DNA of 64,000 bases from Rhodocyclus gracilis (lineage in GTDB: Bacteria; Pseudomonadota; Gammaproteobacteria; Burkholderiales; Rhodocyclaceae). The stretch covers positions 124,001 through 188,000 of the forward strand of contig NZ_WIXJ01000003.1 of assembly GCF_009617575.1 (NCBI RefSeq), written 5' to 3'. Under the pieces are notes generated by a model. That model had not been told where the DNA came from. It made no database searches and worked only from the letters and a program-made list of their open reading frames with translations. Positions 1-8,979 of the stretch are shown here, piece after piece. The first letter of the stretch is position 1. Each line of letters opens with the position of its first letter. The translations under genes were made by a program, and so were the position numbers.

Positions 1-659
1 TTGAGGGCTTTTTCGATCAGTTCCTTCGGCCGGCCGAGCAGGCTGCCATCGGCGATCTGCGCCAGCGTTTCGGCGTAGTCGGCCAGCAGCGGTGCGCTGG
101 TGTCGACCAGACGCGAGGCCCGCGAATAGGCGGCGGCGGCTTCGGTGAAGCGGCCGAGCGCCTTGTACGAGCGCGCCAGCGTCACCCAGCCGTCGGCGTC
201 GTCGGGTTTGTCCTTGAGGCGGGCAGCGAGCGTCTCGACGAGCGCCTGCACCTGCTGTTCGCCGGCGCGGGAAGCCGGTTGCGTCAGTTGCGGATCGAGC
301 GCGCGCGGTTCGCCGAGCAGGGCGTAGCCGGCGGCGGTGGCAATCGGCACGGCAAGGAGGATGGCCAGCGCGGTCTTGCGTCCGCCCGCTGCGGCGGTGG
401 GCGCCTCTTCGGTGCCCGTTTCGTCGAGCAGGCGACGCTGCAACTCGCTGCGCGCCTGTGCGAAATCGGCAGCGGAGAGCGTGCCTTCGCTGCGCTCCTG
501 TTCGAGGTCGGCCAGTTGGTCGCGCAGGATGGCGAGGTTGGCGCTGCGCCGGTCGGAGGCGTCGCTGGCGGCGCGCTGGCGCGGTCGCAGCAGGGGAATG
601 GCGAGAATAAGGAGAACGGCGACGAGCAGCGCCGCCGCGAGGAGGATGAATTCGGTCAT
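1..659 (-). CDS. ccmI: Cytochrome c maturation protein CcmI (partial, C-terminus off window)
   Basis: Reading the minus strand from the ATG at 659 gives 219 codons with no stop before the window edge. The protein starts MTEFILLAAALL, has a membrane segment at about residues 3-25, a cytoplasmic stretch rich in Asp/Glu/Arg, a second membrane segment at about 95-115, and then a TPR-like helical region (VTLARSYKALGRFTEAAAAY). This is the CcmI/CycH plan, in which the periplasmic TPR part holds apocytochrome c for haem ligation by CcmF/CcmH. The start overlaps the ccmH stop in an ATGA (656-659), so the gene is translationally coupled as the last ccm gene seen. The missing C-terminus lies outside the window. 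Confidence 0.88.
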   Translation of the reverse strand, partial: MTEFILLAAALLVAVLLILAIPLLRPRQRAASDASDRRSANLAILRDQLADLEQERSEGTLSAADFAQARSELQRRLLDETGTEEAPTAAAGGRKTALAILLAVPIATAAGYALLGEPRALDPQLTQPASRAGEQQVQALVETLAARLKDKPDDADGWVTLARSYKALGRFTEAAAAYSRASRLVDTSAPLLADYAETLAQIADGSLLGRPKELIEKAL

Positions 660-1180
660 GGGGTCGGGCCGGCGGATTCGTGCGGGGCGGGGGCGTTGGC
701 CGGCGTCGTCGGCGCCGCGTTTAACAGGGCGTTGGCACGCTGGGCTTCGTCGGCGGAGAGGGTATCGCGGGCGATGAGGCGGTTGCGCTGGCGCAGGGTG
801 CGGAAGAGTGCGAGGAGGCCGATCAGCAGGAGCAGCACCGGGCCGAACCAGAGCAGCAGCGTCGTGCTTTTGACCGGCGGCCGGTAGCGGACGAAGTCAC
901 CGTAGCGGCTGACCATGAAGTCCATGATCTCGGCGTCGCTCTTGCCCTCGTTGATCAGACCGCGAATTTCGCGGCGCAGATCGTTGGCGAGTTCAGCTTG
1001 CGACGCGGCGAGGGTTTCGTTCTGGCAGACGAGGCAGCGCAGCTCTTCCGAGATGGCGAGCAGGCGCTTTTCGACGGCTTCGTTGGCGGCCAGCGGCGCC
1101 GCCTCATTGGCCTGAACGTTCGCGCCGAGCGGCGAAAGCAGGCTCAGCGCGCAGAGCAGGGGGAGCAGCCAGCGCTTCAT
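656..1180 (-). CDS. ccmH: Cytochrome c maturation thiol reductase CcmH
   Basis: 174 aa. There is an N-terminal signal-like hydrophobic stretch (residues 3-24), then the family motif LRCLVCQ with the redox pair Cys49/Cys52, a short helical domain, and one membrane segment at about 107-126. The CcmH family reduces the apocytochrome CXXCH cysteines in the periplasm before haem attachment, working with CcmG and CcmF. About 40 residues rich in Ala and Pro follow the membrane helix as a cytoplasmic tail. The gene overlaps ccmG by ATGA (1177-1180) and ccmI by ATGA (656-659). The separate ccmH and ccmI genes show that this is the split arrangement, not the fused E. coli CcmH. Confidence 0.93.
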   Translation of the reverse strand: MKRWLLPLLCALSLLSPLGANVQANEAAPLAANEAVEKRLLAISEELRCLVCQNETLAASQAELANDLRREIRGLINEGKSDAEIMDFMVSRYGDFVRYRPPVKSTTLLLWFGPVLLLLIGLLALFRTLRQRNRLIARDTLSADEAQRANALLNAAPTTPANAPAPHESAGPTP

Positions 1181-1761
1181 TTCGACAGCTCCGCGACGAG
1201 CGGCAGGATCTTGCCGGTGATCGCCTCTTGCGTCAGCGGGCCGGTGTATTTGAAGCGGATGAGGCCCGCCTTGTCGATGACGTAGGTTTCGGGCACGCCG
1301 TAGACGCCGTAATCGATGCCGACGCGGCCATCGAGGTCGAGTGCGGTGAGGGTGTAGGGGTTGCCACGGCTTTCCAGCCAGCCGTTGGCGCGCTCGCGGG
1401 CGAGCTTTTCTTCCTCGTCGGCGCCGATGCGGCTCATGTCGACGCCGCCGTCACCGCGCAATTCCTTGTAGTTGAGGCCGATCAGCGGCACGGTCTGCGA
1501 CTTGCCGAGTTCGACGAGCACCGGGTGCTCCTGACGGCAGGTGACGCACCAGGAGGCCCAGACGTTCAGCAGCCAGACCTGACCGTGCAGATCGCGCGGC
1601 GAGAAGGTCTTGTCGGGCGCACCGAGTTGCTTCAGCGTGAAATTCGGCGCCGGCTTGCCGATCAGCGGCGAGGGCACGTCACGCGGATTGAGCGTCAGGC
1701 CGACGCCGAGCAGGACGATGAGGACGATAAAGCCGATCAGCGGCCAGAGGAACTTGTTCAT
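1177..1761 (-). CDS. ccmG: Thiol:disulfide interchange protein CcmG/DsbE
   Basis: 194 aa from the ATG at 1761. An upstream in-frame ATG at 1794 would only add 11 hydrophilic residues before the membrane anchor. One N-terminal membrane helix (residues 4-22) is followed by a periplasmic thioredoxin fold with WCVTC (Cys72, Cys75) and the family's acidic insert. CcmG delivers electrons to CcmH and apocytochrome c to keep haem-binding cysteines reduced. The gene lies 81 nt after ccmF and overlaps ccmH by ATGA. Confidence 0.93.
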   Translation of the reverse strand: MNKFLWPLIGFIVLIVLLGVGLTLNPRDVPSPLIGKPAPNFTLKQLGAPDKTFSPRDLHGQVWLLNVWASWCVTCRQEHPVLVELGKSQTVPLIGLNYKELRGDGGVDMSRIGADEEEKLARERANGWLESRGNPYTLTALDLDGRVGIDYGVYGVPETYVIDKAGLIRFKYTGPLTQEAITGKILPLVAELSK

Positions 1762-1842
1762 GCGGAAAATCTCCTGAAGCGAGCGTGGCGGCAAGGCGCT
1801 GTGCCGGCGGTCGTGCGCGGAGGCAAGAGCGTTGCCGTCATC

Positions 1843-3834
1843 TCAGGCGCGTTGCAGCAGAGTGTCGGCTGCCGGCGTGCTGGCGCGGGCGCGCACGCGG
1901 TAGCGACGGTCGAGCATGGCGAGCAGGCCGCCCAGCGCCATCAGCGCGCAGCCGCCCCAGATCCAGTCGACGAACGGTTTGTAATAGACACGGACGGCCC
2001 AGGCGCCTTCCGGGTTGTTGCGGTCGATCGGTTCGCCGAGCGAGACGTATACATCGCGCAGGAAGCCGGTATCGATGGCGGCCTCGGTCATCGGCATGGC
2101 CGACGAGGCGTAGGCGCGTTTCTCCGGCGTCAGCGTGCGCAGCACCTTGCCGTCGCGCGAGAGTTCAAGGTTGCCGGCCAGCGCCATGTAGTTGGGGCCG
2201 CGAACCTGCGTGACGCCCTTGAAAGTGAAGGTATAACCGGCCACCGTGACGGTATCGCCGACATCCATGCGTACGTCTTTTTCCAGCTCGTAGCCCTTGA
2301 CCATGGTGACGCCGACGACGAAGACGGCGATGCCAAGATGCGCCAGTTGCATGCCGTAGAAGCTGCGCGGCTGGCGGGCCAGCGCGGCACCGAGTGAGCC
2401 GCTACCGCGGGTCGCCTGCGCACGCTGGAAGATGCCGAGCGCTACGGTGAGGGCAATCCAGGCGGCGAGCAGCAGGCCGAGCGCGACCAGCGGCGACCAC
2501 GTGCCGTAGAGGAAGGGAATGGCGATGCCGACGACGGCGGCGACGGCAAAGGCGACGCGCAGCGTGCGGGCGATTTCAGCCGCCGAGGCGTTCTTCCAGC
2601 GGGCGAAGGGGCCGACCCCCATGAGGAAGAGCGCCGGCGCCATCAGCGGCGCGAAGACGGTGTTGAAGTACGGCGGGCCGACCGACAGCTTGCCGACGCC
2701 GAGCGCATCGACGGCCAGCGGGTAGAGCGTGCCGAGCAGCACCGACGCGCAGGCGACGACGAGCAGCACGTTGTTGGTGAGCAGCAGCGATTCGCGCGAG
2801 AAAAGTCCGAAGCGTCCGCCCAGCCCGACCTTCGGCGCGCGCCAGGCAAACAGCGCCAGCGAGGTGCCGATGACGGCAACGAGGAAGCCGAGGATGAAGA
2901 TGCCGCGCGCCGGATCGGTGGCGAAGGCGTGCACCGACGTCAGTACGCCCGAGCGGACGAGGAAGGTGCCGAGCAGCGAGAGCGAGAAGGCGGCAATCGC
3001 CAGCAGCACCGTCCAGTTCTTGAAGCTGCCGCGTTTTTCGGTGACGGCCAGCGAGTGCACCAGCGCCGTGCCGACGAGCCAGGGCATGAACGAGGCGTTC
3101 TCGACCGGATCCCAGAACCACCAGCCGCCCCAGCCGAGTTCGTAGTACGCCCACCACGAGCCGAGGGCAATGCCGATGGTCAGGAAGACCCACGCGGCAG
3201 TCGTCCACGGCCGCGACCAGCGCGCCCAGGCGGCGTCGAGGTTGCCCGAGAGCAGCGCGGCGACGGCGAAGGCGTAGGCCACCGAGAAGCCGACGTAGCC
3301 CATGTACAGCATCGGCGGGTGAATGACGAGTCCGGGGTCCTGCAGCAGCGGGTTGAGGTCGCGCCCTTCATCGGCGCCCGGCAGCAAGCGGTCGAAGGGG
3401 TTCGAGGTGATCAGGATGAAGAGCAGGAAGCCGGCGGCGACGAGGCCGAGCGTACCGAGAACGCGCGCGCGCATGTTGTCGGGCAGTTGCCGCGAAAAAA
3501 GCGCGACGGCCAGCGTCCACAGCACCAGCATCATCAGCCACAGCAGCAGCGAGCCTTCGTGTCCGCCCCAGACGCCGGCGACGCGGTAGGCCAGCGGCAG
3601 CAGCGAGTTGGAGTGCTCGGCGACGTAGCGCACCGAGAAGTCGTTGTTCACGAACGCCGAGGTCAGACAGCCGTAGGCGACGAAAATCAGGATGGCCTGC
3701 GCCACGGCGGCTGGCTGTGCCAGCGAAATCCACGCGGCGCGCTGGCGATGCGCGCCGATCAGGGGGAGGGTGCCGAGGATCAGCGACACGCAGAGCGCGG
3801 CGATCAGGGCGAAATGACCTAGTTCTGGAATCAT
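1843..3834 (-). CDS. ccmF: Haem lyase subunit CcmF
   Basis: 663 aa polytopic membrane protein. It carries the CcmF hallmark WGGHEGSLLLW near residue 90, HPPMLYMGY near 172, and the tryptophan-rich WWD segment at about 227-250 (GWGGWWFWDPVENASF), which presents haem for ligation to apocytochrome c in the periplasm. Conserved histidines at the family positions (for example His173 and His260) are present. Length matches the family (about 640-670). It follows ccmE by 11 nt in the ccm operon. Confidence 0.95.
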   Translation of the reverse strand: MIPELGHFALIAALCVSLILGTLPLIGAHRQRAAWISLAQPAAVAQAILIFVAYGCLTSAFVNNDFSVRYVAEHSNSLLPLAYRVAGVWGGHEGSLLLWLMMLVLWTLAVALFSRQLPDNMRARVLGTLGLVAAGFLLFILITSNPFDRLLPGADEGRDLNPLLQDPGLVIHPPMLYMGYVGFSVAYAFAVAALLSGNLDAAWARWSRPWTTAAWVFLTIGIALGSWWAYYELGWGGWWFWDPVENASFMPWLVGTALVHSLAVTEKRGSFKNWTVLLAIAAFSLSLLGTFLVRSGVLTSVHAFATDPARGIFILGFLVAVIGTSLALFAWRAPKVGLGGRFGLFSRESLLLTNNVLLVVACASVLLGTLYPLAVDALGVGKLSVGPPYFNTVFAPLMAPALFLMGVGPFARWKNASAAEIARTLRVAFAVAAVVGIAIPFLYGTWSPLVALGLLLAAWIALTVALGIFQRAQATRGSGSLGAALARQPRSFYGMQLAHLGIAVFVVGVTMVKGYELEKDVRMDVGDTVTVAGYTFTFKGVTQVRGPNYMALAGNLELSRDGKVLRTLTPEKRAYASSAMPMTEAAIDTGFLRDVYVSLGEPIDRNNPEGAWAVRVYYKPFVDWIWGGCALMALGGLLAMLDRRYRVRARASTPAADTLLQRA

Positions 3835-3845
3835 GCGGCGTCCGG

Positions 3846-4310
3846 TTACTGTTTCAGGGTGTGCGCGGCTTTTTCGTTGATCTCGCGGCTGCCGGCGTCA
3901 TTGATCGCTTTGGTAGCCTCCGGCGGCATGTAGTTCTCGTCGTGCTTGGCGAGGACTTCGCTGGCGACGAAGAGGCCGTCGGCACCGAGTTTGCCTTGCG
4001 CGACGACGCCTTTGCCTTCGCGGAAGAGGTCGGGAAGGATGCCCTTGTAGGCGACGGTCATGTCCTTGACCGTGTCGGTGATGACAAAGCGCACGGTGAC
4101 GCCGTCAGCGTCGCGCGACAGCGAGCCTTCCTTGACGAGGCCGCCGACGCGGAACAGGCGATCCTTCGGCGCTTCGCCGGTGGCCACCTGCGTCGGCGAG
4201 AAGAAGAAGACCAGATTGCTCTGGAAGGCGTTCAGCACCAGCGCGGCGGCGATGCCGAGCACGGCGAGGCCGCCGACAATCAGGGCGATACGTTGTTGAC
4301 GGGCTTTCAT
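3846..4310 (-). CDS. ccmE: Periplasmic haem chaperone CcmE
   Basis: 154 aa. A cytoplasmic N-terminus and single membrane anchor (residues 8-27) precede a beta-barrel OB-fold domain. The C-terminal motif [12 protein letters not shown] contains His123, the residue that binds haem covalently, and Tyr127, a haem-iron ligand. CcmE receives haem from CcmC and hands it to CcmF/CcmH. Start and ccmD stop overlap as ATGA at 4307-4310. Confidence 0.95.
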   Translation of the reverse strand: MKARQQRIALIVGGLAVLGIAAALVLNAFQSNLVFFFSPTQVATGEAPKDRLFRVGGLVKEGSLSRDADGVTVRFVITDTVKDMTVAYKGILPDLFREGKGVVAQGKLGADGLFVASEVLAKHDENYMPPEATKAINDAGSREINEKAAHTLKQ

Positions 4311-4510
4311 GCGCGGCTCCTCGGGGCTTGGCCGGTGCTGCGTCCGTCGGCGGCCAGTTGGCGGCGGATCTGCGCGATCAGGGTGCGTTGGCGGCGGGCG
4401 AGGAGAACAGGTTCGAGCGCCATGACGAGCGCCGTCGCCGCGACCGAGCCCCAGACGTAGAGTCCGTAGCCACCCATTGCCAGAAATTCGGAAAAACTGT
4501 TCCAGACCAT
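4307..4510 (-). CDS. ccmD: Haem exporter accessory protein CcmD
   Basis: 67 aa. The sequence [11 protein letters not shown] followed by one membrane helix and a basic cytoplasmic tail is the usual CcmD pattern. CcmD helps release holo-CcmE from the CcmABC complex. It sits between ccmC (57 nt upstream) and ccmE (4-base overlap), as in most ccm operons. Confidence 0.9.
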   Translation of the reverse strand: MVWNSFSEFLAMGGYGLYVWGSVAATALVMALEPVLLARRQRTLIAQIRRQLAADGRSTGQAPRSRA

Positions 4511-4567
4511 CGTGCCGGTTTCCTTGTCAGCGGGCGGCAGAAAACCGCCCGGTGTGTCTCGTGTCGT

Positions 4568-5320
4568 CTAGCGGGCTGCCGACGTCAGGCGCTGGCGGAC
4601 CCATTCGGTGCCGCGTTCGCGTTCGAGGATGATCGAGCGTACGCGCATCAGCGCGACGGCGATGCTGTACATCCAGAAGGCCAGCGCGCAGAGCAGCATG
4701 CCCCAGAGCATCGTCGTCGCCATCGACGGCGATTTGCTAAGACTGACGGAGGCACCCTGATGCAGGGTATTCCACCATTTCACCGAGAAATAAATGATCG
4801 GGATGTTCACCGCACCCACCAGCGCGAGAATGGCGCCGGCCTTGTCGGCGCGGCGCGGATCGTCGATCGCCGCCTGCAGCGCGATGAAGCCGATGTAGAG
4901 GAAGAAAAGGATCAGTTCGGAGGTCAGCCGCGCGTCCCACACCCACCAGGCGCCCCACATCGGCTTGCCCCAGAAGGCGCCGGTCCACAGCGCGAGGAGG
5001 GTGAGCAGCGCACCGGTCGGCGCCAGCGCGCTGGCCATCATGCCCGACAGACGCGTCTTGTAGATCAGGCCGATCGCCGCCCAGAAGGCCATCACCAGAT
5101 AGATGAACATCGACATCCACGCGGCCGGCACGTGCAGGAAGATGATGCGATAGCCCTCCCCCTGCTGCGCGTCGGTCGGCGCGACGAAGAAGCCGATATA
5201 CAGGCCGGCGGCGCCCAGTACGGCGGCAAGCGCCCAGAACCAGGGAATCATCTTGCCGGCAAGCGGGTAGAAGCTTTGCGGTGAAGCGAATTTGAACCAG
5301 TTGAGCAGACCGTTGTTCAT
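4568..5320 (-). CDS. ccmC: Haem transporter/handling protein CcmC
   Basis: 250 aa from the ATG at 5320 (MNNGLLNWFKFASP). The open frame extends upstream to 5518, but that part is basic and non-membrane and is not CcmC. Six membrane segments are predicted. The periplasmic WWD motif (WGAWWVWDARLTSE) sits between helices. CcmC loads haem onto CcmE. It follows ccmB after 94 nt with no obvious promoter. Confidence 0.94.
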   Translation of the reverse strand: MNNGLLNWFKFASPQSFYPLAGKMIPWFWALAAVLGAAGLYIGFFVAPTDAQQGEGYRIIFLHVPAAWMSMFIYLVMAFWAAIGLIYKTRLSGMMASALAPTGALLTLLALWTGAFWGKPMWGAWWVWDARLTSELILFFLYIGFIALQAAIDDPRRADKAGAILALVGAVNIPIIYFSVKWWNTLHQGASVSLSKSPSMATTMLWGMLLCALAFWMYSIAVALMRVRSIILERERGTEWVRQRLTSAAR

Positions 5321-5414
5321 TGCATCCTTACCTGCACTTGAGGCGAAGTGGCGAAGTGCGTCGCCGATGGGCGGGGGCCGACGAGCGCGCAGCGAGGCGT
5401 CATTCGCCGCTCCC

Positions 5415-6083
5415 CTATTCGAGCGCGATGCGCAGCGCGGCGGCGGTGGCCCACGGCGCGAAGAAGAGGCCACCGAGCGACAGGGCCGCCAGCACCGACA
5501 GGTGCGCCTGCGCAGCAATGCCGCCGGCCGTCGCGTCTACCGCTCCGGCGCCGAAGATCAACACGGGAATGTACAACGGCAGCACCAATAACGACAGCAG
5601 GACGCCGCCGCCGCGCAGGCCGAGCGTCAGCGCGGCGCCGATGGCGCCGATGGCGGAGAGCGCCGGCGTACCGATGGCGAGCGCCAGGACCAGGGTCCAC
5701 ACGGCGTCGCCGGGCAGGTCGAACTGCATGCCGATCAGCGGCGACAGCAGTGTCAGCGGCAACCCCGAGGAGAGCCAGTGCGCCAGCGTTTTGCCGAAGA
5801 CGGCGACGGCCAGCGGCTGCGGTGTCAGTGCCAGCTGTTCGAGCGTGCCGTCGCGGAAGTCGTCGGCAAAAAGGCGCGGCAGGGAGAGCATCGTTGCCAG
5901 TAGCGCGGCCACCCAGAGGACGCCGGGCGCCAGCCGCCGCAGCAGATCGGGTTCCGGCCCGACGCCAAGCGGGAAGAGGCTGACGACAATGATGAAGAAA
6001 AACAGTGCCGAGACGATATCCGCCTGCCGCCGCATGGCGAGGCGCAGGTCGCGGGCGACCACGGTTTTCAGCAGCGCCAGCAT
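5415..6083 (-). CDS. ccmB: Haem exporter ABC permease CcmB
   Basis: 222 aa with six hydrophobic segments. It starts MLALLKTVVARDLRLAMRR and contains the conserved FFFIIVVSLFPLGVGP and DDFRDGTLEQL stretches typical of CcmB. It is the membrane partner of the ATPase CcmA in the CcmABC complex that releases holo-CcmE. The start lies 1 nt after the ccmA stop (6085), implying coupling. Confidence 0.94.
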   Translation of the reverse strand: MLALLKTVVARDLRLAMRRQADIVSALFFFIIVVSLFPLGVGPEPDLLRRLAPGVLWVAALLATMLSLPRLFADDFRDGTLEQLALTPQPLAVAVFGKTLAHWLSSGLPLTLLSPLIGMQFDLPGDAVWTLVLALAIGTPALSAIGAIGAALTLGLRGGGVLLSLLVLPLYIPVLIFGAGAVDATAGGIAAQAHLSVLAALSLGGLFFAPWATAAALRIALE

Positions 6084-6084
6084 G

Positions 6085-6702
6085 TCAGTGACCCAGCCGT
6101 AATTCGCGGACCGTGCCCGCCGTCAGCGCCACGGCCTGGTGAGTGGTCAGGACGGCGAGACCGCCGCGTTGCAGGTGGGCGCCGATCAGTCCGGCGACCA
6201 TGGCGACGGCCGCGACATCGAGCGCGACGTACGGTTCGTCGAGCACCCACAGGGCACGCCGCTCGTGTACCAGCCGAGCCAGCGCAACGCGCCGTTTCTG
6301 CCCCTGCGAGAGATAGCGGCAGGGCAGGTCTTCGCGACCGGCGAGGCCGACCGTGGCGAGGGCGTCGAGCGCCGTTTCTTCGGCGAGCGATTCGCCCGCC
6401 AGATGCGCCGTCGTCAGTAGATTCTCCAGCGGCGTCAGTTCTTCCTTGATGGCGTTGTGGTGGCCGAGGTAACACAGTTCGGCGCGGAATTCGGCTCCCA
6501 ACTGGTTTGTCGGCTGGTCGCGCCAGCGGATCTCGCCCGTGGCAGGCGGCGTCAGGCCACAGATCATGCGCAGCAGACTGGTCTTGCCAGCGCCGTTGGC
6601 GCCGCCCAGCGACAGCAATTCGCCCGCCTCCAGCCGGAAGCCGACGCCAGCGAACAAGCGACGTTCGCCGCGCACGCATTCCAGGTTCGACGCTTCGAGC
6701 AT
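6085..6702 (-). CDS. ccmA: Haem exporter ATP-binding protein CcmA
   Basis: 205 aa from the ATG at 6702 (MLEASNLECVRGERRLF). The frame is open to 6813, but that extension is low-complexity and crosses the likely promoter. It has Walker A GANGAGKTS, the ABC signature LSQGQKRRVALARL and Walker B WVLDEPYVALD. The protein is short, as usual for CcmA. It is the first gene of the nine-gene ccm operon. Confidence 0.93.
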   Translation of the reverse strand: MLEASNLECVRGERRLFAGVGFRLEAGELLSLGGANGAGKTSLLRMICGLTPPATGEIRWRDQPTNQLGAEFRAELCYLGHHNAIKEELTPLENLLTTAHLAGESLAEETALDALATVGLAGREDLPCRYLSQGQKRRVALARLVHERRALWVLDEPYVALDVAAVAMVAGLIGAHLQRGGLAVLTTHQAVALTAGTVRELRLGH

Positions 6703-6770
6703 GCGGCAGGGGTCCGGGGAAGAGGGGGTGAAGGGGGAAGAAAAGGCGGGGGCGCGAGTGTGCAGCCGGC

Positions 6771-6798
6771 AGTTTAGCGGTGGATTGACGAGAGTCAA
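6771..6798 (-). promoter_or_regulatory. Putative sigma-70 promoter of the ccm operon
   Basis: On the minus strand TTGACT (6793-6798), 16 nt, then TAAACT (6771-6776). It lies about 70 nt upstream of the ccmA ATG and downstream of the bluB stop, so ccm can be transcribed independently of the B12 operon. Confidence 0.5.
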
Positions 6799-6832
6799 AA
6801 TCGGCAGCGGCACTGCCGTTGCCTGCCAACGC

Positions 6833-6855
6833 GCATGGCGGTACGTGCGCCATGC
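6833..6855 (-). terminator. Hairpin after bluB, possible weak terminator
   Basis: An 8-bp perfect stem (GCATGGCG/CGCCATGC) with a 7-nt loop begins about 16 nt past the bluB stop. There is no U-run, so it may be a weak terminator or a 3' end stabiliser rather than a classic intrinsic terminator. Confidence 0.35.
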
Positions 6856-6870
6856 CGCTGGCGTGTGTCC

Positions 6871-7602
6871 TCAGTAGGCAGGGGGCGTGGTCGTCTGCAG
6901 CGCGTCGGCGTCGGCCGGCCAGCGTTCGTCGAAGAGCAGCGAGGCGAGCGGCAGACGCTTGCCCCAGCCAGCGTCCTCGAACATCGGCCGCGGGTAGAAC
7001 TCGCGCACGCGGCCAATGCACAGCACGGCGAGCGGGCGCGCACCGGCGGGAAGTTCGAGCAGTGCGGCGAGCGCGTCGGGGTCGTAGAACGACACCCAGC
7101 CGAGGCCGACGCCTTCGGCGCGCGCTGCCAGCCACATGTTCTGGATGGCGCAGCCGAGCGAGGCGACGTCCATCTCGGGCAGCGTGCGCCGGCCGACGAT
7201 GTGCGCTTCGCGTCCCGGCATCAGGCAGGCGACGAGCACTTCGGCGCAGTCGAGGATGCCTTCGATCTTCACAGCGCGGAATTCGTCGTTGCGCGAGGGC
7301 AGCACTTCCGCCGTGCGTAGGCGCTCGGCTTCGACCAGCGCGTGGATGCGCTCGCGCTGTTCGCGGCTGCGGATGCGGATGAAGCGCCACGGCTGCATGT
7401 AGCCGACCGAGGGCGCCAGATGCGCGGCTTCGACCAGGCGTTCGAGCGTGCCCTCGGGCAGCGCGTCGGCGACGAAGTGGCGCATGTCGCGGCGCTCGCG
7501 CAGCGCACGCCACAATGCGGCGATCTCGGCGTCGCTGTAGCGGTCGGCGTTGTCCGCTGCCTCTTGCAGCACGGCGTCGTTGGCGGTGGGGGTGGAATTC
7601 AT
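6871..7602 (-). CDS. bluB: 5,6-dimethylbenzimidazole synthase BluB
   Basis: 243 aa nitroreductase-fold protein. The pattern RRDMRHF near the N-terminus, HLAPSVGYMQPWRFI, and the C-terminal GWVSFYDP and YPRPMFEDAGW are typical of BluB. This enzyme destroys reduced FMN with oxygen to make the lower ligand of B12. The oxygen need implies the cell makes its lower ligand under oxic or microoxic conditions. It is the last gene of the riboswitch-headed B12 operon, starting 12 nt after cbiA. Confidence 0.9.
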   Translation of the reverse strand: MNSTPTANDAVLQEAADNADRYSDAEIAALWRALRERRDMRHFVADALPEGTLERLVEAAHLAPSVGYMQPWRFIRIRSREQRERIHALVEAERLRTAEVLPSRNDEFRAVKIEGILDCAEVLVACLMPGREAHIVGRRTLPEMDVASLGCAIQNMWLAARAEGVGLGWVSFYDPDALAALLELPAGARPLAVLCIGRVREFYPRPMFEDAGWGKRLPLASLLFDERWPADADALQTTTPPAY

Positions 7603-7614
7603 TGGGAGTCTCGC

Positions 7615-8973
7615 TTACGGCAGGAACAGTTGCGCAGCGGCGCGCGGGTTGGACGGGAAGTAGAAGTGCATGTAGCTCGCCGTCAGCCGGCGCTGCCGGT
7701 AGATCGCTTCGCCCGGCCGGCCGTCGGCACGGACGGCCCGGGTGAACGGCGCCAGCGGCGTTTCGGCACGCGAATAATGGAAGCTGTGGCCGCGCAGTTC
7801 GTCGTCGGCAGTCGCTTCTCCGGCCGTCGTTTGGCCGGCGGCCGGCAGCCCGGCAGCACACATGCCGAGCGCGGCGAGCCGGCGCTGCATGAGGATCTCG
7901 CCGGGCAGCAGCCCGGCCATGGCGTGGCGTCGGCCCTCGTTGTCGGTGATGCCGGCGAACAGCGTCATCATGCCGCCGCATTCGGCGAGCAGCGGCTTGT
8001 CGGCGGCGACGTGTGCGGCCAGCGTCGACCACAGCGCGCACTGTGCGGCGAGGCGTTCGCCGTGCAGTTCGGGGTAGCCGCCGGGCAGCCACACCGCGTC
8101 GCACTCGGGCAGCGGCTCGCCGGCGAGCGGCGAGAAGAAGGTGAGCGTCGCGCCGAGCGCGCGCAGGCAGTCGAGGTTGGCCGGGTAGAGAAAGCAGAAG
8201 GCGGCGTCGCGGGCGACGGCGATGCGCCGGCCGGCCAGCGGCGTTGCGCCAGCGGTGGGCGCGGTCGCCGCAGGGTGCGGGAAATCCACCGGCGCCGGCA
8301 AGGTGGCTGCGCCCGTGGCGGCGAGCAGGTCGGCCAGGTGGTCGAGGCGCTCGTTCAGGCCGGCAATCTCGGCAGCAGGCAGGAGGCCAAGGTGGCGTTC
8401 AGGCAGGGCGCCATCGGCGTCACGCGGCAGCGCGCCGACCCAGGCGATGTCGTCCGGCAAGCCGGCGCGCAGCAGTTCGGCATGGCGTTCGCCGGCGACG
8501 CGGTTGGCCAGCGCGCCGACGAGCTTGGTCCCCGGCCGGTAGTGCTTGAGACCGTAGGCGATGGCGCCAAAGGTCGTCGACACCGAGGCGCCATTGATGA
8601 CGGCGAGGATTGGCAGACCAAAGCGTGCGGCGATGTCGGCCCCTGAGGGTTCGCCGTCGTAGAGGCCCATGACGCCTTCGACAAGGATCAGGTCGGCCTC
8701 TGCGGCGGCAGCGGCGAGCCGGGCGGCGCCATCGGCTTCCCCGCACATCCAGAGGTCTATGTTGTAGCAGTCGTGGCCGGTGGCAACGCGGTGAATCTGC
8801 GGGTCGAGAAAGTCCGGGCCACACTTGAAGACGCGCACGCGCCGTCCGAGCCGCGTGTGCAGACGGGCGAGCGCGGCGACGACGGTCGTCTTGCCCTGCC
8901 CGGAGGCCGGCGCGGTGATGAACAGTGCCGGGCAGCGCCGGGGCCCTGCAGGGGCGGAATGGCTCTCGGGCAT
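7615..8973 (-). CDS. cbiA: Cobyrinate a,c-diamide synthase (CbiA/CobB)
   Basis: 452 aa, the family's usual size. The N-terminal dethiobiotin-synthetase-like domain has a P-loop (TAPASGQGKTT) and FKCGPDFLDP. The C-terminal class I glutaminase-like domain has LPGGYPELH and the nucleophile in LLAECGGM. It amidates the a and c side chains of cobyrinate using ATP and glutamine. As almost no other corrin-ring gene is here, its job may be in salvage or the rest of the pathway lies elsewhere. It starts 6 nt after the ABC ATPase gene. Confidence 0.92.
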   Translation of the reverse strand: MPESHSAPAGPRRCPALFITAPASGQGKTTVVAALARLHTRLGRRVRVFKCGPDFLDPQIHRVATGHDCYNIDLWMCGEADGAARLAAAAAEADLILVEGVMGLYDGEPSGADIAARFGLPILAVINGASVSTTFGAIAYGLKHYRPGTKLVGALANRVAGERHAELLRAGLPDDIAWVGALPRDADGALPERHLGLLPAAEIAGLNERLDHLADLLAATGAATLPAPVDFPHPAATAPTAGATPLAGRRIAVARDAAFCFLYPANLDCLRALGATLTFFSPLAGEPLPECDAVWLPGGYPELHGERLAAQCALWSTLAAHVAADKPLLAECGGMMTLFAGITDNEGRRHAMAGLLPGEILMQRRLAALGMCAAGLPAAGQTTAGEATADDELRGHSFHYSRAETPLAPFTRAVRADGRPGEAIYRQRRLTASYMHFYFPSNPRAAAQLFLP

Positions 8974-8979
8974 GGCGGT